Shown: piece by piece, positions 24,638 through 33,262 of the stretch
Layout: each line of letters opens with the position of its first letter
Position numbering within the stretch: position 1 is the stretch's first letter
Source of the DNA: RUG11198 sp964600615
GTDB lineage: Bacteria > Bacillota_I > Bacilli_A > RF39 > UBA660
Reading direction: 5' to 3'
NCBI GenBank assembly: GCA_964600615.1
Contig: CAZRJK010000009.1
Location: 1 to 57,549 of the forward strand
Length of the DNA stretch: 57,549 bases
The notes under the pieces: model-generated
The model's input: the letters and a program-made list of their open reading frames with translations, nothing else
What the model was told of the DNA's origin: nothing
Databases searched by the model: none
Position numbers and translations under genes: made by a program

Positions 24638-24814
24638 ATGGCTAAAAAGAATGAAAACAGAGTTTTAGTTACATTAACTTGTAGTGAGTGTAAAACTCCT
24701 AATTATAGAGTAAGTAAAAATACAAAGAACACTACAGACAAACTATTATTAAATAAATATTGTCCAAAATGTCGTAAAACAACTGAACACAAAGAAACAA
24801 AACAAAAGAATTAA
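24638..24814 (+). CDS. rpmG: 50S ribosomal protein bL33
   Basis: This 58-residue protein has VLVTLTCSECKTPNYRVSKN and the second knuckle YCPKCRK, the zinc-binding (C+) form of bL33. The ATG at 24638 follows AAAAGGAGGG; an in-frame GTG at 24617 would contain that site and is rejected. It starts an operon with efp, yceD and rpmF (14 bases to efp). Confidence 0.93.
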   Translation: MAKKNENRVLVTLTCSECKTPNYRVSKNTKNTTDKLLLNKYCPKCRKTTEHKETKQKN

Positions 24815-24827
24815 GGAAGTGAAGTAA

Positions 24828-25385
24828 ATGATAAACGTAAATGACTTCAAAACTGGTCTTACTATAAATTATGATGGTAATATCTATCAAGTACTTGATT
24901 TTAACCACGTAAAACCAGGAAAAGGAGCTGCAATAGTAAAAGCTAAATTAAAAAATTTAAGAACTGGATCTATTGCTGAATACTCTTTCGGAGCTGGAAC
25001 AAAAGTTCCAACAGCGCATATCAATAAACAATTAATGCAATATCTATATTCAACAGGTTCTAGTTATAGTTTCATGAATATGGAAACATATGAACAAATA
25101 GATATAGATGAATCACAAATACAAAATGAAGTAAAGTTCCTAAAAGAAGGATTAGAAGTATATGTAACTTTCTTTGAATCTGAAATGTTAGGACTAGAAT
25201 TACCAGAAAAAATAGATTATAAAATAACAAGTACTGAACCTGCTATTAAAGGAAATACTGCAACAAATGCTACTAAAGATGCCATAATAGAAACAGGATT
25301 ACTTGTAAAAGTTCCATTATTTATTGATGAAGGAGAAGAAATAATCGTCTCAACTAGAGATGGAAAATATGTATCTAGAAAATAA
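24828..25385 (+). CDS. efp: Translation elongation factor P
   Basis: The 185-residue three-domain protein has an N-terminal KOW-like domain with NHVKPGKGAA, where Lys32 is the residue at the tip that contacts the P-site tRNA and is modified in Bacillus. The middle OB domain holds NMETYEQID, and the C-terminal OB domain ends KVPLFIDEGEEIIVSTRDG. EF-P rescues ribosomes stalled at polyproline. AAGGAAGTGA precedes the ATG. Confidence 0.95.
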   Translation: MINVNDFKTGLTINYDGNIYQVLDFNHVKPGKGAAIVKAKLKNLRTGSIAEYSFGAGTKVPTAHINKQLMQYLYSTGSSYSFMNMETYEQIDIDESQIQNEVKFLKEGLEVYVTFFESEMLGLELPEKIDYKITSTEPAIKGNTATNATKDAIIETGLLVKVPLFIDEGEEIIVSTRDGKYVSRK

Positions 25386-25396
25386 ATGGTGATAAT

Positions 25397-25903
25397 ATGA
25401 ATATTGATTTAACTAATTTAATTACCAATAAAGAATCTAATATCAAATTAGACATTGATGTATCGTTTAATGATGAACTATTAAAAGAAACTAGCATTAG
25501 AAAACTAAATAATACAAAGTTTCAAGGTGTAATAAATAAATTATATGATGATGAATATGAAATAACTGGAGTATTATCAGGAATAATGATCTTACCAGAT
25601 GATATAACATTAGAAGATACAGAGTATTCATTTTCTACTGAAATAGAAGAAAAATTTATTGAAAATGAAGATTCAAATGATAATAATTTAATAATTATGC
25701 AAAATAAACTTGATATTACAGATTTTTTATGGCAAAATATATTAGTGGAAATTCCCATGAAAGTCAAAAATAAAAAAAATGAAAATTTAAAATTACAAGG
25801 TGATGGATGGAGATTAACAACAGAAGAAGAATTAGAAAAAGAAAGTAATAACTCTCCATTTAAAGACCTATTAGAAAATTTCCCAAAAGGAAGGAGTGAA
25901 TAA
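25397..25903 (+). CDS. YceD/DUF177 protein
   Basis: The 168-residue protein has a DUF177 core with DITLEDTEYSFSTEIEE and a C-terminal LWQNILVEIPMK. The pairing with rpmF, which begins 1 base after its stop, is the classic yceD-rpmF arrangement. YceD is linked to 23S rRNA accumulation. The CxxC-type motif seen in many members is absent: the ending has DGWRLTTEEE where others have cysteines. Confidence 0.8.
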   Translation: MNIDLTNLITNKESNIKLDIDVSFNDELLKETSIRKLNNTKFQGVINKLYDDEYEITGVLSGIMILPDDITLEDTEYSFSTEIEEKFIENEDSNDNNLIIMQNKLDITDFLWQNILVEIPMKVKNKKNENLKLQGDGWRLTTEEELEKESNNSPFKDLLENFPKGRSE

Positions 25904-25904
25904 A

Positions 25905-26084
25905 ATGGCAGTTCCATTTAGAAAAGTAAGTAAAACAAGTAAAAGAATGAGAAGAACTCATTATAAAGTAAAAGCCAATGGCTTAGTAAAATGTTCTAAC
26001 TGTGGAGAAATGATTAGACCTCACAGAGCATGTCCAAAATGTGGATATTATAAGAAAGAACAAGTAACAAAAGTATCTGAATAA
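25905..26084 (+). CDS. rpmF: 50S ribosomal protein bL32
   Basis: The 59-residue protein starts AVPFRKVSKTSKRMRRTHYK and has two zinc knuckles, CSNCGEM and CPKCGYYK. The ATG at 25905 follows AAGGAGTGA, which overlaps the end of yceD. A short terminator follows. Confidence 0.95.
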   Translation: MAVPFRKVSKTSKRMRRTHYKVKANGLVKCSNCGEMIRPHRACPKCGYYKKEQVTKVSE

Positions 26085-26105
26085 GCCCAATCAGGCTTTT
26101 TTTGT
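26083..26105 (+). terminator. Intrinsic terminator after rpmF
   Basis: The stem AAGCC / GGCTT has loop CAATCA followed by seven T. The stem is short but is followed by a strong T-run. Confidence 0.7.
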
Positions 26106-26205
26106 TTACATTAAGTAAAAAAAACACTCAAATCTCTAAATTTTATTGTACAAACATTAAAAATATGTTAGAATTGTAGTATAATCAAAGATAGGAGATG
26201 AAATC

Positions 26206-26619
26206 ATGGCTTTAAGTAAATTTAAAAAAATGTTAGTTGATGATGATTATGATGATGATAATGAAGAAGAAACAAAAGAAATTAAAACTAAAGGAAAAGC
26301 AGTAACACCTGCAAACATCAGTGGTAAAATGATTTTATTAGAACCACGTGCATATTCAGAATCACAACAAATAGCCGATCATTTAAAAAAGAAAAATACT
26401 GTTGTCGTAAATATGAAAAGAGTAACTCCTGATCAAGCAAAAAGAATTGTTGATTTCCTAAGTGGAACAGTATATGCTTTAGAAGGAGATTTACAAAAAA
26501 TAGGAGCAGGAATTTTCTTATGTACTCCAAAAAATGTTGACGTAGAAGGTGCTATCACTGATGACGAAGACAAAGTAAAAGGCAAAAAGAATAATGATGA
26601 TGATTATATAGAGTGGTAA
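26206..26619 (+). CDS. sepF: Cell division protein SepF
   Basis: The 137-residue protein has an N-terminal amphipathic start ALSKFKKMLV (membrane-binding helix), an acidic linker, and the SepF domain (about 40-125) with ILLEPRAYSESQQIADHL, VVVNMKRVTPDQAKRIVDFL and IGAGIFLCTP. SepF tethers FtsZ to the membrane. It has its own promoter region (TATAAT near 26180) and is followed by divIVA 21 bases later. Confidence 0.93.
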   Translation: MALSKFKKMLVDDDYDDDNEEETKEIKTKGKAVTPANISGKMILLEPRAYSESQQIADHLKKKNTVVVNMKRVTPDQAKRIVDFLSGTVYALEGDLQKIGAGIFLCTPKNVDVEGAITDDEDKVKGKKNNDDDYIEW

Positions 26620-26640
26620 TATAAGAAAAGTGGTGTAATT

Positions 26641-27084
26641 ATGAAACGCTTTAGCATTGTTAATAATGGCTACAATATTGAAGAAGTAAATCAGTTTATT
26701 GATGTTGTAATAAAAAAACTAGAACAAATAAGCGCTGATAACAGTAACTATTTAGTACAACTAGATGAATTAAGACGCCAAATAGAAATAGAAAAAAGCA
26801 AACAAGTAAATAGTGAAATTGATGTAAAAGTATCAAAAGCTCTTATTGCAGCCCAAGAAACAACTGATAAAATGAAAGAACTAGCTAAAGAAGAAGCTGA
26901 TTTAATCGTAAGAGAAGCCAAAGAAAATGCTAATGCCATAATTCACGAAGCTTTAATAGATGCCGAAAAAAAACAGCAAGAATATGAACTATTAAAAAAA
27001 GATTATAATGTATATAAAACTAAAGTTGAAGCTTTAGTAAAAGCCCAATTAGAATTACTAGAAGAAAATAAAGAAGATAATTAA
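26641..27084 (+). CDS. divIVA: DivIVA-domain protein
   Basis: The 147-residue protein opens RFSIVNNGYNIEEVNQFID, a degenerate DivIVA membrane-binding domain (family: F....GYd..eVd.Fl), then forms one long coiled coil to the end. Such proteins sense negative membrane curvature at poles and septa. GTGGTG precedes the ATG, and the link to sepF supports a division role. Confidence 0.85.
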   Translation: MKRFSIVNNGYNIEEVNQFIDVVIKKLEQISADNSNYLVQLDELRRQIEIEKSKQVNSEIDVKVSKALIAAQETTDKMKELAKEEADLIVREAKENANAIIHEALIDAEKKQQEYELLKKDYNVYKTKVEALVKAQLELLEENKEDN

Positions 27085-27087
27085 TTG

Positions 27088-27116
27088 TTGACATTTATTA
27101 TCTTTTTTTTTATAAT
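27088..27116 (+). promoter_or_regulatory. Consensus promoter of ileS
   Basis: TTGACA (27088-27093), 17 bases, and TATAAT (27111-27116) match both consensus hexamers perfectly. Confidence 0.85.
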
Positions 27117-27122
27117 AGACTA

Positions 27123-27350
27123 GTATTGATTTTAAAAACACGTGTTGAAGACGGTATTTATGTATACGTTTAGAGAGAATCTATGGTTGGTGAAAATAGA
27201 GAAACTGAAATAAATACAAATCACTTCAGAAGTGAATTTCCGATATGTAGGAAATATCCGGATATAATCCGTTATCAAAATAAGAGCACTTATGTGAATT
27301 AAGGTGGTACCGCGGTCATCCGTCCTTAAAAACTAAGTGCTCTTTTATAT
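27123..27350 (+). promoter_or_regulatory. T-box riboswitch of ileS (isoleucine specifier)
   Basis: Stem I pairs GAAG with CTTC and GTATTTAT (27154-27161) with ATAAATAC (27210-27217). The internal loop between them holds ATC at 27220-27222, an isoleucine codon. The T-box sequence AAGGTGGTACCGCGG is at 27301-27315. The competing terminator is AAGAGCACTTA / TAAGTGCTCTT (27282-27292, 27334-27344) plus T-run. Uncharged tRNA-Ile should favour the antiterminator and switch ileS on. Confidence 0.93.
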
Positions 27351-27364
27351 TTAAGGAGGAAATT

Positions 27365-30300
27365 ATGAAAAAATTCGCAAGTTTAGAAAAAAAAGATGCC
27401 TATGAAGTAGAAAGTAAAATACTAAAGAATTGGAAAAAAATAGATATCCTAAACAAAACTATTGAAAACAGAAAAGATAGAGATAGCTTTGTCTTTTATG
27501 ATGGACCAGCTACTGCTAATGGTAATCCAGGATTACACCATATGGTAGCAAAATTCCTAAAAGATTCATTTTGTAAATATGAGACCATGAAAGGTAATAA
27601 AGTAATAAGAAAAGTAGGATGGGATACCCATGGACTACCAGTAGAAGTACAAGTAGAAAAAGAATTAGGCTTTGATGGTAAAAAAGATATTGAAAAATAT
27701 GGTATAAAAGAGTTTAATGAAAAATGTCGTGAATCAGTATGGAAAAATGTTAATGCCTTTAACAAATTAACTGATGAAATGGGACAATTCATAGATATAG
27801 AAAATCCCTATATAACATATGATAATGATTATATAGAAACAGAATGGTGGATATTAAAAAAATTCTTTGATGAAGGATTATTTTATAAAGGTGTAAAAAT
27901 AGTACCATGGTGTCCAAGATGTGGAACAGGATTAGCATCTCACGAAGTATCACAAGGCTATGAAATGATAACAGCAAATACTGTAATAGTACCATTCAAG
28001 AAAAAAGATGAAGATACTTACTTTTTAGTATGGACAACAACACCTTGGACATTAATATCTAATGTAGCATTATGTGTAAACCCAACAGAAAAATATATAA
28101 AAGTAAAATCTAAAGGATATAACTTTATCTTAGCAAAATCCCTAGCTAATTCAGTATTAGGTGATGATTATGAAGTATTAGAAGAATATACAGGTAGAGA
28201 CTTAGAATATACTAAATATGAACAATTATTACCATTCCTAAAAACAGAAAAAAATACTGAATCATTCATTGTAACATGTGATAATTATGTAACAATGACA
28301 GATGGAACAGGAATAGTTCATATCGCTCCAGCATTTGGTGAAGATGATGCCAAGGTAGGAAAGAAATATAACCTAGCTTATCTAAACCCTGTAGGAGAAG
28401 ATGCTAAATATACAGATGGACCATGGAAAGGCATGAATATCTTTGATGCTGATTTAGAAGTAATAAAATGGTTAAAAGAAAATGATAAATTATTCAAAAA
28501 ACAAAAAATGGAACATGAATATCCACATTGTTGGAGATGTCATTCCCCATTAGTATATTACTCTAGACCATCATATTATTTAGAAGTAACAAAAATAAAA
28601 GATAAAGTAATAGAAGAAAATAATAAAGTAAATTGGTACCCATCATTCGTAGGAGAAAAAAGATTTGGTAACTGGCTTGAAAATATGAGTGACTGGGCAA
28701 TATCTAGAAACAGATATTGGGGAACTCCATTACCATTATGGACCTGTTCTTGTGGACATCAAGAAATGATAGGTAGCAGAGAAGAATTAAAAGAAAAAGC
28801 TATCGAAAAAGTAGATACTAAGAAAATTGATTTACACAGACCTTACGTTGATGATATACACTTAACATGTCCACACTGTGGAAAAAAGATGACAAGAGTA
28901 GAAGAAGTAATAGATTGTTGGTTTGATTCTGGAGCAATGCCATTTGCTCAATATCATTATCCATTTGAAAACAAAGAATTATGGGATAATCAATTCCCAG
29001 CAGACTTTATATCTGAAGGAATTGACCAAACTAGAGGCTGGTTCTATTCATTATTAGTAATAAGTACCTTCGTAACAGGAAAAAGTCCATATAAAAACGT
29101 TCTAGTAAACGAATTATTATTAGATAAAAATGGTCAAAAAATGCATAAAAGTAAAGGTAACGCTGTAGAACCATTTACTCTAATGCAAAAATATGGAGCA
29201 GATACCATAAGATGGTATATACCATATGTATCACCAGTATGGACACCACTTAAATTTAATGAAGATGATTTAAAAGAAATACACAGTAAATTCTTTAATC
29301 CATTAAAAAATACCTATACCTTCTTCCAAACATACGCTAATATTGATAAAATAGATATAACAAAATGTAATGTAGAACCAGAAGAAAGAGAAGAAATAGA
29401 TAAATGGCTACTATCTAAATATAATAAATTAGTTATGAAAGTAACAGAAGATTTAGATAACTATGATCTAAACCTAGCTGTAAGAAAAATAACTAAATTT
29501 GTATCAGATGATCTATCTAATTGGTATATAAGAAGAAATAGAAATAGATTCTGGGCAAGTGAATTAGATTATTCTAAAAAATCTGTTTATATAACAACAT
29601 ATGAAGTATTAACAGGATTATGTAGATTATGTGCTCCAATTATACCATTTACAACAGAAGAACTATTTACTAAATTAACAAGTAAAGAGTCTGTTCATCT
29701 AGAGAATTATCCAGTAGCAAATCCAGAACTAATAGATGAAAAACTAGAAGAAAAAATGGATTTAGTAATTGAATTAATATCTTTAGGTAGAAACGCTAGA
29801 GAAGAATCTAAAATAAAAGTAAGACAACCTATCCAAAGCGTAATATTAGATAAAAAAGTAGAACCAATTATTAAAGATATAGATGAATTAATAAAAGAAG
29901 AATTAAATGTAAAAGAAATAATCTATTTAGAAGATTTATCTGAATATATGAATATCGAATATAAACCAAACTTTAAAGTATGTGGACGTATATTTGGTAA
30001 AGATATGTCTAGATTTACAGAATACTTATCTACAATATCTAAAGAAGAAATAAAATTATTACAAGATAATAAATTAGAAATAAATCTAAATGGAACAGAT
30101 TATAAAGTAGAATCAGATTATGTAGAAACTAGAATTAACTCTAAAGAAGGATATGACGTAGCAGTAGAAAATAATAATTTAATAATTCTAAATACTAACC
30201 TAACAGAGGAATTAATCGGAGAAGGATTAGCTAGAGAAACAATATCTAAAATCCAAAACTTAAGAAAATCTAATGATTATGAAATAATGGATAGAATAAT

Positions 30301-30469
30301 AATTCACTATAGTAGCAATGAAGAATATACTAAATCTATAAATAATTACCTAGATTTCATTAAGAAAGAAACCCTAGCTAACGATATAATTAAAGAAGAT
30401 AATATTGATAACATAATAGATATTAATGATTATAAAGTAGGTATTAAATTAGAAAGAGTGAATAAATAA
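27365..30469 (+). CDS. ileS: Isoleucyl-tRNA synthetase, type 2
   Basis: The 1034-residue class Ia synthetase has an HIGH-equivalent in NGNPGLHHMVAK (His58/His59), GWDTHGLPVEVQVEKELG, the editing domain with WTTTPWTLISN, and KMHKSKGNAV near residue 593 as the KMSKS loop. A long C-terminal domain without the zinc knuckle of type 1 enzymes follows. The wording around HHMV and the length match the type 2 (eukaryote-like) IleRS, which is usually insensitive to mupirocin. AAGGAGG precedes the ATG. Its expression is controlled by the T-box leader. Confidence 0.93.
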   Translation: MKKFASLEKKDAYEVESKILKNWKKIDILNKTIENRKDRDSFVFYDGPATANGNPGLHHMVAKFLKDSFCKYETMKGNKVIRKVGWDTHGLPVEVQVEKELGFDGKKDIEKYGIKEFNEKCRESVWKNVNAFNKLTDEMGQFIDIENPYITYDNDYIETEWWILKKFFDEGLFYKGVKIVPWCPRCGTGLASHEVSQGYEMITANTVIVPFKKKDEDTYFLVWTTTPWTLISNVALCVNPTEKYIKVKSKGYNFILAKSLANSVLGDDYEVLEEYTGRDLEYTKYEQLLPFLKTEKNTESFIVTCDNYVTMTDGTGIVHIAPAFGEDDAKVGKKYNLAYLNPVGEDAKYTDGPWKGMNIFDADLEVIKWLKENDKLFKKQKMEHEYPHCWRCHSPLVYYSRPSYYLEVTKIKDKVIEENNKVNWYPSFVGEKRFGNWLENMSDWAISRNRYWGTPLPLWTCSCGHQEMIGSREELKEKAIEKVDTKKIDLHRPYVDDIHLTCPHCGKKMTRVEEVIDCWFDSGAMPFAQYHYPFENKELWDNQFPADFISEGIDQTRGWFYSLLVISTFVTGKSPYKNVLVNELLLDKNGQKMHKSKGNAVEPFTLMQKYGADTIRWYIPYVSPVWTPLKFNEDDLKEIHSKFFNPLKNTYTFFQTYANIDKIDITKCNVEPEEREEIDKWLLSKYNKLVMKVTEDLDNYDLNLAVRKITKFVSDDLSNWYIRRNRNRFWASELDYSKKSVYITTYEVLTGLCRLCAPIIPFTTEELFTKLTSKESVHLENYPVANPELIDEKLEEKMDLVIELISLGRNAREESKIKVRQPIQSVILDKKVEPIIKDIDELIKEELNVKEIIYLEDLSEYMNIEYKPNFKVCGRIFGKDMSRFTEYLSTISKEEIKLLQDNKLEINLNGTDYKVESDYVETRINSKEGYDVAVENNNLIILNTNLTEELIGEGLARETISKIQNLRKSNDYEIMDRIIIHYSSNEEYTKSINNYLDFIKKETLANDIIKEDNIDNIIDINDYKVGIKLERVNK

Positions 30470-30484
30470 CTATTCATTCTTTTT
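30456..30484 (+). terminator. Terminator overlapping ileS stop
   Basis: The stem GAGTGAATA / TATTCATTC has loop AATAAC. The stop codon lies in the loop. Confidence 0.7.
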
Positions 30485-30504
30485 AACCCAAGAAGAGGTG
30501 TAAC

Positions 30505-31203
30505 ATGAAAGAAAGAAAAATAGCCATATTTACAGATGCTCATAGCCTATATGAACCAACTTTAGCTATCTTAAAAGATATAAAGAAAGAAGGAATAAAA
30601 GAAATATATTCTCTAGGTGATAATATAGGAATAGGACCTAAACCAAAAGAAGTAATGGATTTATTAGAAGAATATAATGTAAAATCTGTACTAGGAAATC
30701 ATGAAATATATGCCGTAGAAGGAATAGAATCTTTATACCAACATCTAGTAGAAAAGAACGCCGTAAGAGAAGCACAAAGAAATGGTGATTGGACATACAA
30801 TAAAATAACTGAAGAACAACAAGAAAGAATAAGATTATATCCTAAAACAATAAAATTAAAAGTTGGAGGCAAAAAAATAGTATTATGCCATTCTATTAAA
30901 GACTTAAACAATGGGAGACTAATAGTTAATCCAAATGAATTTGATTTAGTACTTCAAGGACATATTCACTTCAAAAAAGAAGAAGGAAATATCAAAACAT
31001 TAAGTGGAGTAGGAATAGGTGATGCTGGTAATGGTAAAGCAATATATATAGTTATAGTTGAAAAAGAAAACGGATACATAATAGAAGAAAAAGAAGTAGA
31101 ATATAATATTGATAAAGTAAGACAAAATATTGATAATAGTGATCTATGTGAAAAAGATAAATTTAAAGCATATCACTTTGCAAAAGTAAGAATGAATAAA
31201 TAA
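30505..31203 (+). CDS. Calcineurin-like metallophosphoesterase (YfcE-like)
   Basis: The 232-residue protein has the metal ligands of the family: FTDAHS (D-x-H, residues about 9-12), SLGDNIG, GNHE, LCHS and GHIH. The substrate is unknown (phosphodiester or phosphoprotein). AAGAGGTG precedes the ATG. It lies between two terminators of nearly the same sequence. Confidence 0.85.
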   Translation: MKERKIAIFTDAHSLYEPTLAILKDIKKEGIKEIYSLGDNIGIGPKPKEVMDLLEEYNVKSVLGNHEIYAVEGIESLYQHLVEKNAVREAQRNGDWTYNKITEEQQERIRLYPKTIKLKVGGKKIVLCHSIKDLNNGRLIVNPNEFDLVLQGHIHFKKEEGNIKTLSGVGIGDAGNGKAIYIVIVEKENGYIIEEKEVEYNIDKVRQNIDNSDLCEKDKFKAYHFAKVRMNK

Positions 31204-31219
31204 CTATTCATTCTTTTTT
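31188..31219 (+). terminator. Terminator overlapping the phosphoesterase stop
   Basis: A perfect 11-bp stem AAGAATGAATA / TATTCATTCTT has loop AATAAC containing the stop. Its T-run merges into the next -10 box. Confidence 0.8.
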
Positions 31220-31220
31220 A

Positions 31221-31229
31221 TGTTATAAT
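31221..31229 (+). promoter_or_regulatory. Extended -10 promoter
   Basis: TGT plus TATAAT lies directly after the terminator, 19 bases before the CYTH gene. Confidence 0.6.
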
Positions 31230-31247
31230 CAAATAAAGGAGTATACT

Positions 31248-31883
31248 ATGGAAACAGAAATAAGATTTTATTATTCACTAGATAGTGAGGAAAAGATTAT
31301 TAGTAATCTAAAAAAGATAAAAGAATTAACTTATGATGATAAATATCATGAAATAACCGAACAATATAATCATCCCATGAAAGAATATAATTTCTATTCT
31401 AAAGAAATAGACGGAAGATTTAGAATAAGAAAAACAACAAGTAATAAACTATCTAAATGTATGATTACTTGGAAAAGAAGATTACCCGGTAAAAATGATT
31501 TAATTCACGAAGAAGAAGAGGTAGAAGTATCAATTAATCCTAATGAATATGATAATTTATTATTTCTATTAAATAATGTCTTACACTTAAAATTAGTAGA
31601 AAGCTATGAAAGATATAGAACTATCTTTCATAATGAAGATATCGAAATAGCAGTAGATAAATATCCATTTGGTATAGCTTTAGAAATAGAAAATAAAAGC
31701 AAAAATAAAAATCCTAAAGAAGTAATAACATCCTGGATTAATAAATTAGGATTAAACATAAATGATTCTTATCCCTTATCATGGGACGATAAATATGAAG
31801 AACTATGTAAAGAACAAAATATAGAAACAACCAATATAGTTACTTTTGATAAAGATATGCCTAAAGAAAATAATAAATATTAA
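31248..31883 (+). CDS. CYTH-domain protein (triphosphate tunnel enzyme family)
   Basis: The 211-residue protein has an N-terminal ETEIRFYYS strand (ExExR-like), then DGRFRIRKTT, MITWKRRL, HEEEEVEV, ESYERYRTIF, EIAVDKYPFGIALEIE. The alternating charged strands fit the eight-stranded tunnel of CYTH proteins (adenylate cyclase class IV, thiamine triphosphatase, polyphosphatase). The actual substrate is unknown. AAAGGAG precedes the ATG. Confidence 0.7.
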   Translation: METEIRFYYSLDSEEKIISNLKKIKELTYDDKYHEITEQYNHPMKEYNFYSKEIDGRFRIRKTTSNKLSKCMITWKRRLPGKNDLIHEEEEVEVSINPNEYDNLLFLLNNVLHLKLVESYERYRTIFHNEDIEIAVDKYPFGIALEIENKSKNKNPKEVITSWINKLGLNINDSYPLSWDDKYEELCKEQNIETTNIVTFDKDMPKENNKY

Positions 31884-31888
31884 AAATA

Positions 31889-31897
31889 TGCTATAAT
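31889..31897 (+). promoter_or_regulatory. Extended -10 promoter of eno
   Basis: TGC plus TATAAT lies 17 bases before the ATG of enolase. Confidence 0.55.
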
Positions 31898-31914
31898 ATT
31901 ATTAGGAGGATAAT

Positions 31915-33144
31915 ATGAAAATAAAAAATGTAATAGGAAGACAAATACTAGATTCAAGAGGAAATCCCACTGTAGAAGTAGATGTAATCTTAGAAAATGG
32001 AGTATTAGGTAGAGCTTCTGTCCCTAGTGGAGCATCAACTGGTGAAAGAGAAGCGTTAGAATTAAGAGATGGAACTAATGAATATATGGGAAAATCAGTA
32101 ATGAAAGCTGTAAATAACGTTAATGGGCCATTAAAAGATTTAGTAATAGGTATGGATGCTGAGAACCAAAAAGAATTAGATTACGCCATGATAAATGCTG
32201 ATGGCACTGAAACCAAATCTAAATATGGAGCTAATGCTATTCTAGGAATATCTATGGCAGCATTAAAAGCATCAGCCATAAATAAAGGATTACCACTTTA
32301 TAAATATATAGGTAATGGTACTATCTTACCAAAACCAATGATGAATATCCTAAATGGAGGTGCTCATGCTGATAACAAATTAGATTTCCAAGAATTTATG
32401 ATAATTCCCGAAAGAGATACCATCAAAGAAAGAATAAGAGTAGGTAGTGAAGTATTTCATAACTTAAAATCTGTATTAAAAGAAAAGCACTTATCCACAG
32501 GTGTAGGTGATGAAGGAGGATTTGCTCCAGATCTAAATAGTAATACCGAAGGATTTGAATTAATAATGGAAGCTATAAAAAAAGCAGGATATATCCCAGG
32601 AAAAGATGTAAACCTAGCCATAGACGTAGCAGCAAGCGAATTCTATAAAGATGGTAAATATAACTTAGTAGGAGAAAATAGATCACTAACAACAGATGAA
32701 TTAATAGATTTCTATATTGAATTAATCAATAAATACCCAATTATCTCTATAGAAGACCCAGTAGATGAAAACGATTGGGAAGGATTTGCCAAAATAACAG
32801 AAAAATTAGGTGATAGAATCCAATTAGTAGGTGATGATTTATTTGTAACCAATAAAAAATGCTTACAAATGGGAATAGATAAACACGCTGGAAATGCTAT
32901 ACTATTAAAAGTAAATCAAATAGGTACTATTACTGAGACTTTAGAAACAATAGAACTAGCAAGAAATAATGGTTATAAAACAATAATATCCCATAGAAGT
33001 GGAGAAACAGAAGACACAACTATAGCAGACCTAGCCGTAGGCCTAAATCTAGGACAAATTAAAACAGGATCAATGTCAAGAACAGACAGAATCTGTAAAT
33101 ATAACCAATTAATTAGAATAGAAGAAGACCTAGATAATAACTAG
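31915..33144 (+). CDS. eno: Enolase
   Basis: The 409-residue protein has the enolase signatures ILDSRGNPTVEVDV, SGASTGEREALELRDG, GVGDEGGFAPDL (metal and catalytic Glu region), SIEDPVDENDW, LVGDDLFVTN, the catalytic Lys in ILLKVNQIGT, and SHRSGETEDTTIADL. It interconverts 2-phosphoglycerate and phosphoenolpyruvate in glycolysis. It is about 20 residues shorter than typical enolases, with all motifs kept. AGGAGG precedes the ATG. Confidence 0.97.
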   Translation: MKIKNVIGRQILDSRGNPTVEVDVILENGVLGRASVPSGASTGEREALELRDGTNEYMGKSVMKAVNNVNGPLKDLVIGMDAENQKELDYAMINADGTETKSKYGANAILGISMAALKASAINKGLPLYKYIGNGTILPKPMMNILNGGAHADNKLDFQEFMIIPERDTIKERIRVGSEVFHNLKSVLKEKHLSTGVGDEGGFAPDLNSNTEGFELIMEAIKKAGYIPGKDVNLAIDVAASEFYKDGKYNLVGENRSLTTDELIDFYIELINKYPIISIEDPVDENDWEGFAKITEKLGDRIQLVGDDLFVTNKKCLQMGIDKHAGNAILLKVNQIGTITETLETIELARNNGYKTIISHRSGETEDTTIADLAVGLNLGQIKTGSMSRTDRICKYNQLIRIEEDLDNN

Positions 33145-33171
33145 ATTGTTAATTATAATGCATTTAAACTC

Positions 33172-33213
33172 AAAAAATGTTATATTAATTATGTAAGATA
33201 TAACATTTTTTTA
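33172..33213 (+). terminator. Intrinsic terminator after eno
   Basis: A 14-bp stem AAAAAATGTTATAT / ATATAACATTTTTT with a 12-base loop is followed by T-rich sequence. Confidence 0.75.
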
Positions 33214-33262
33214 ATGTAATTTAAAATAAATAATTAAACTTAATTATTAGAAGGAGCAAAAC

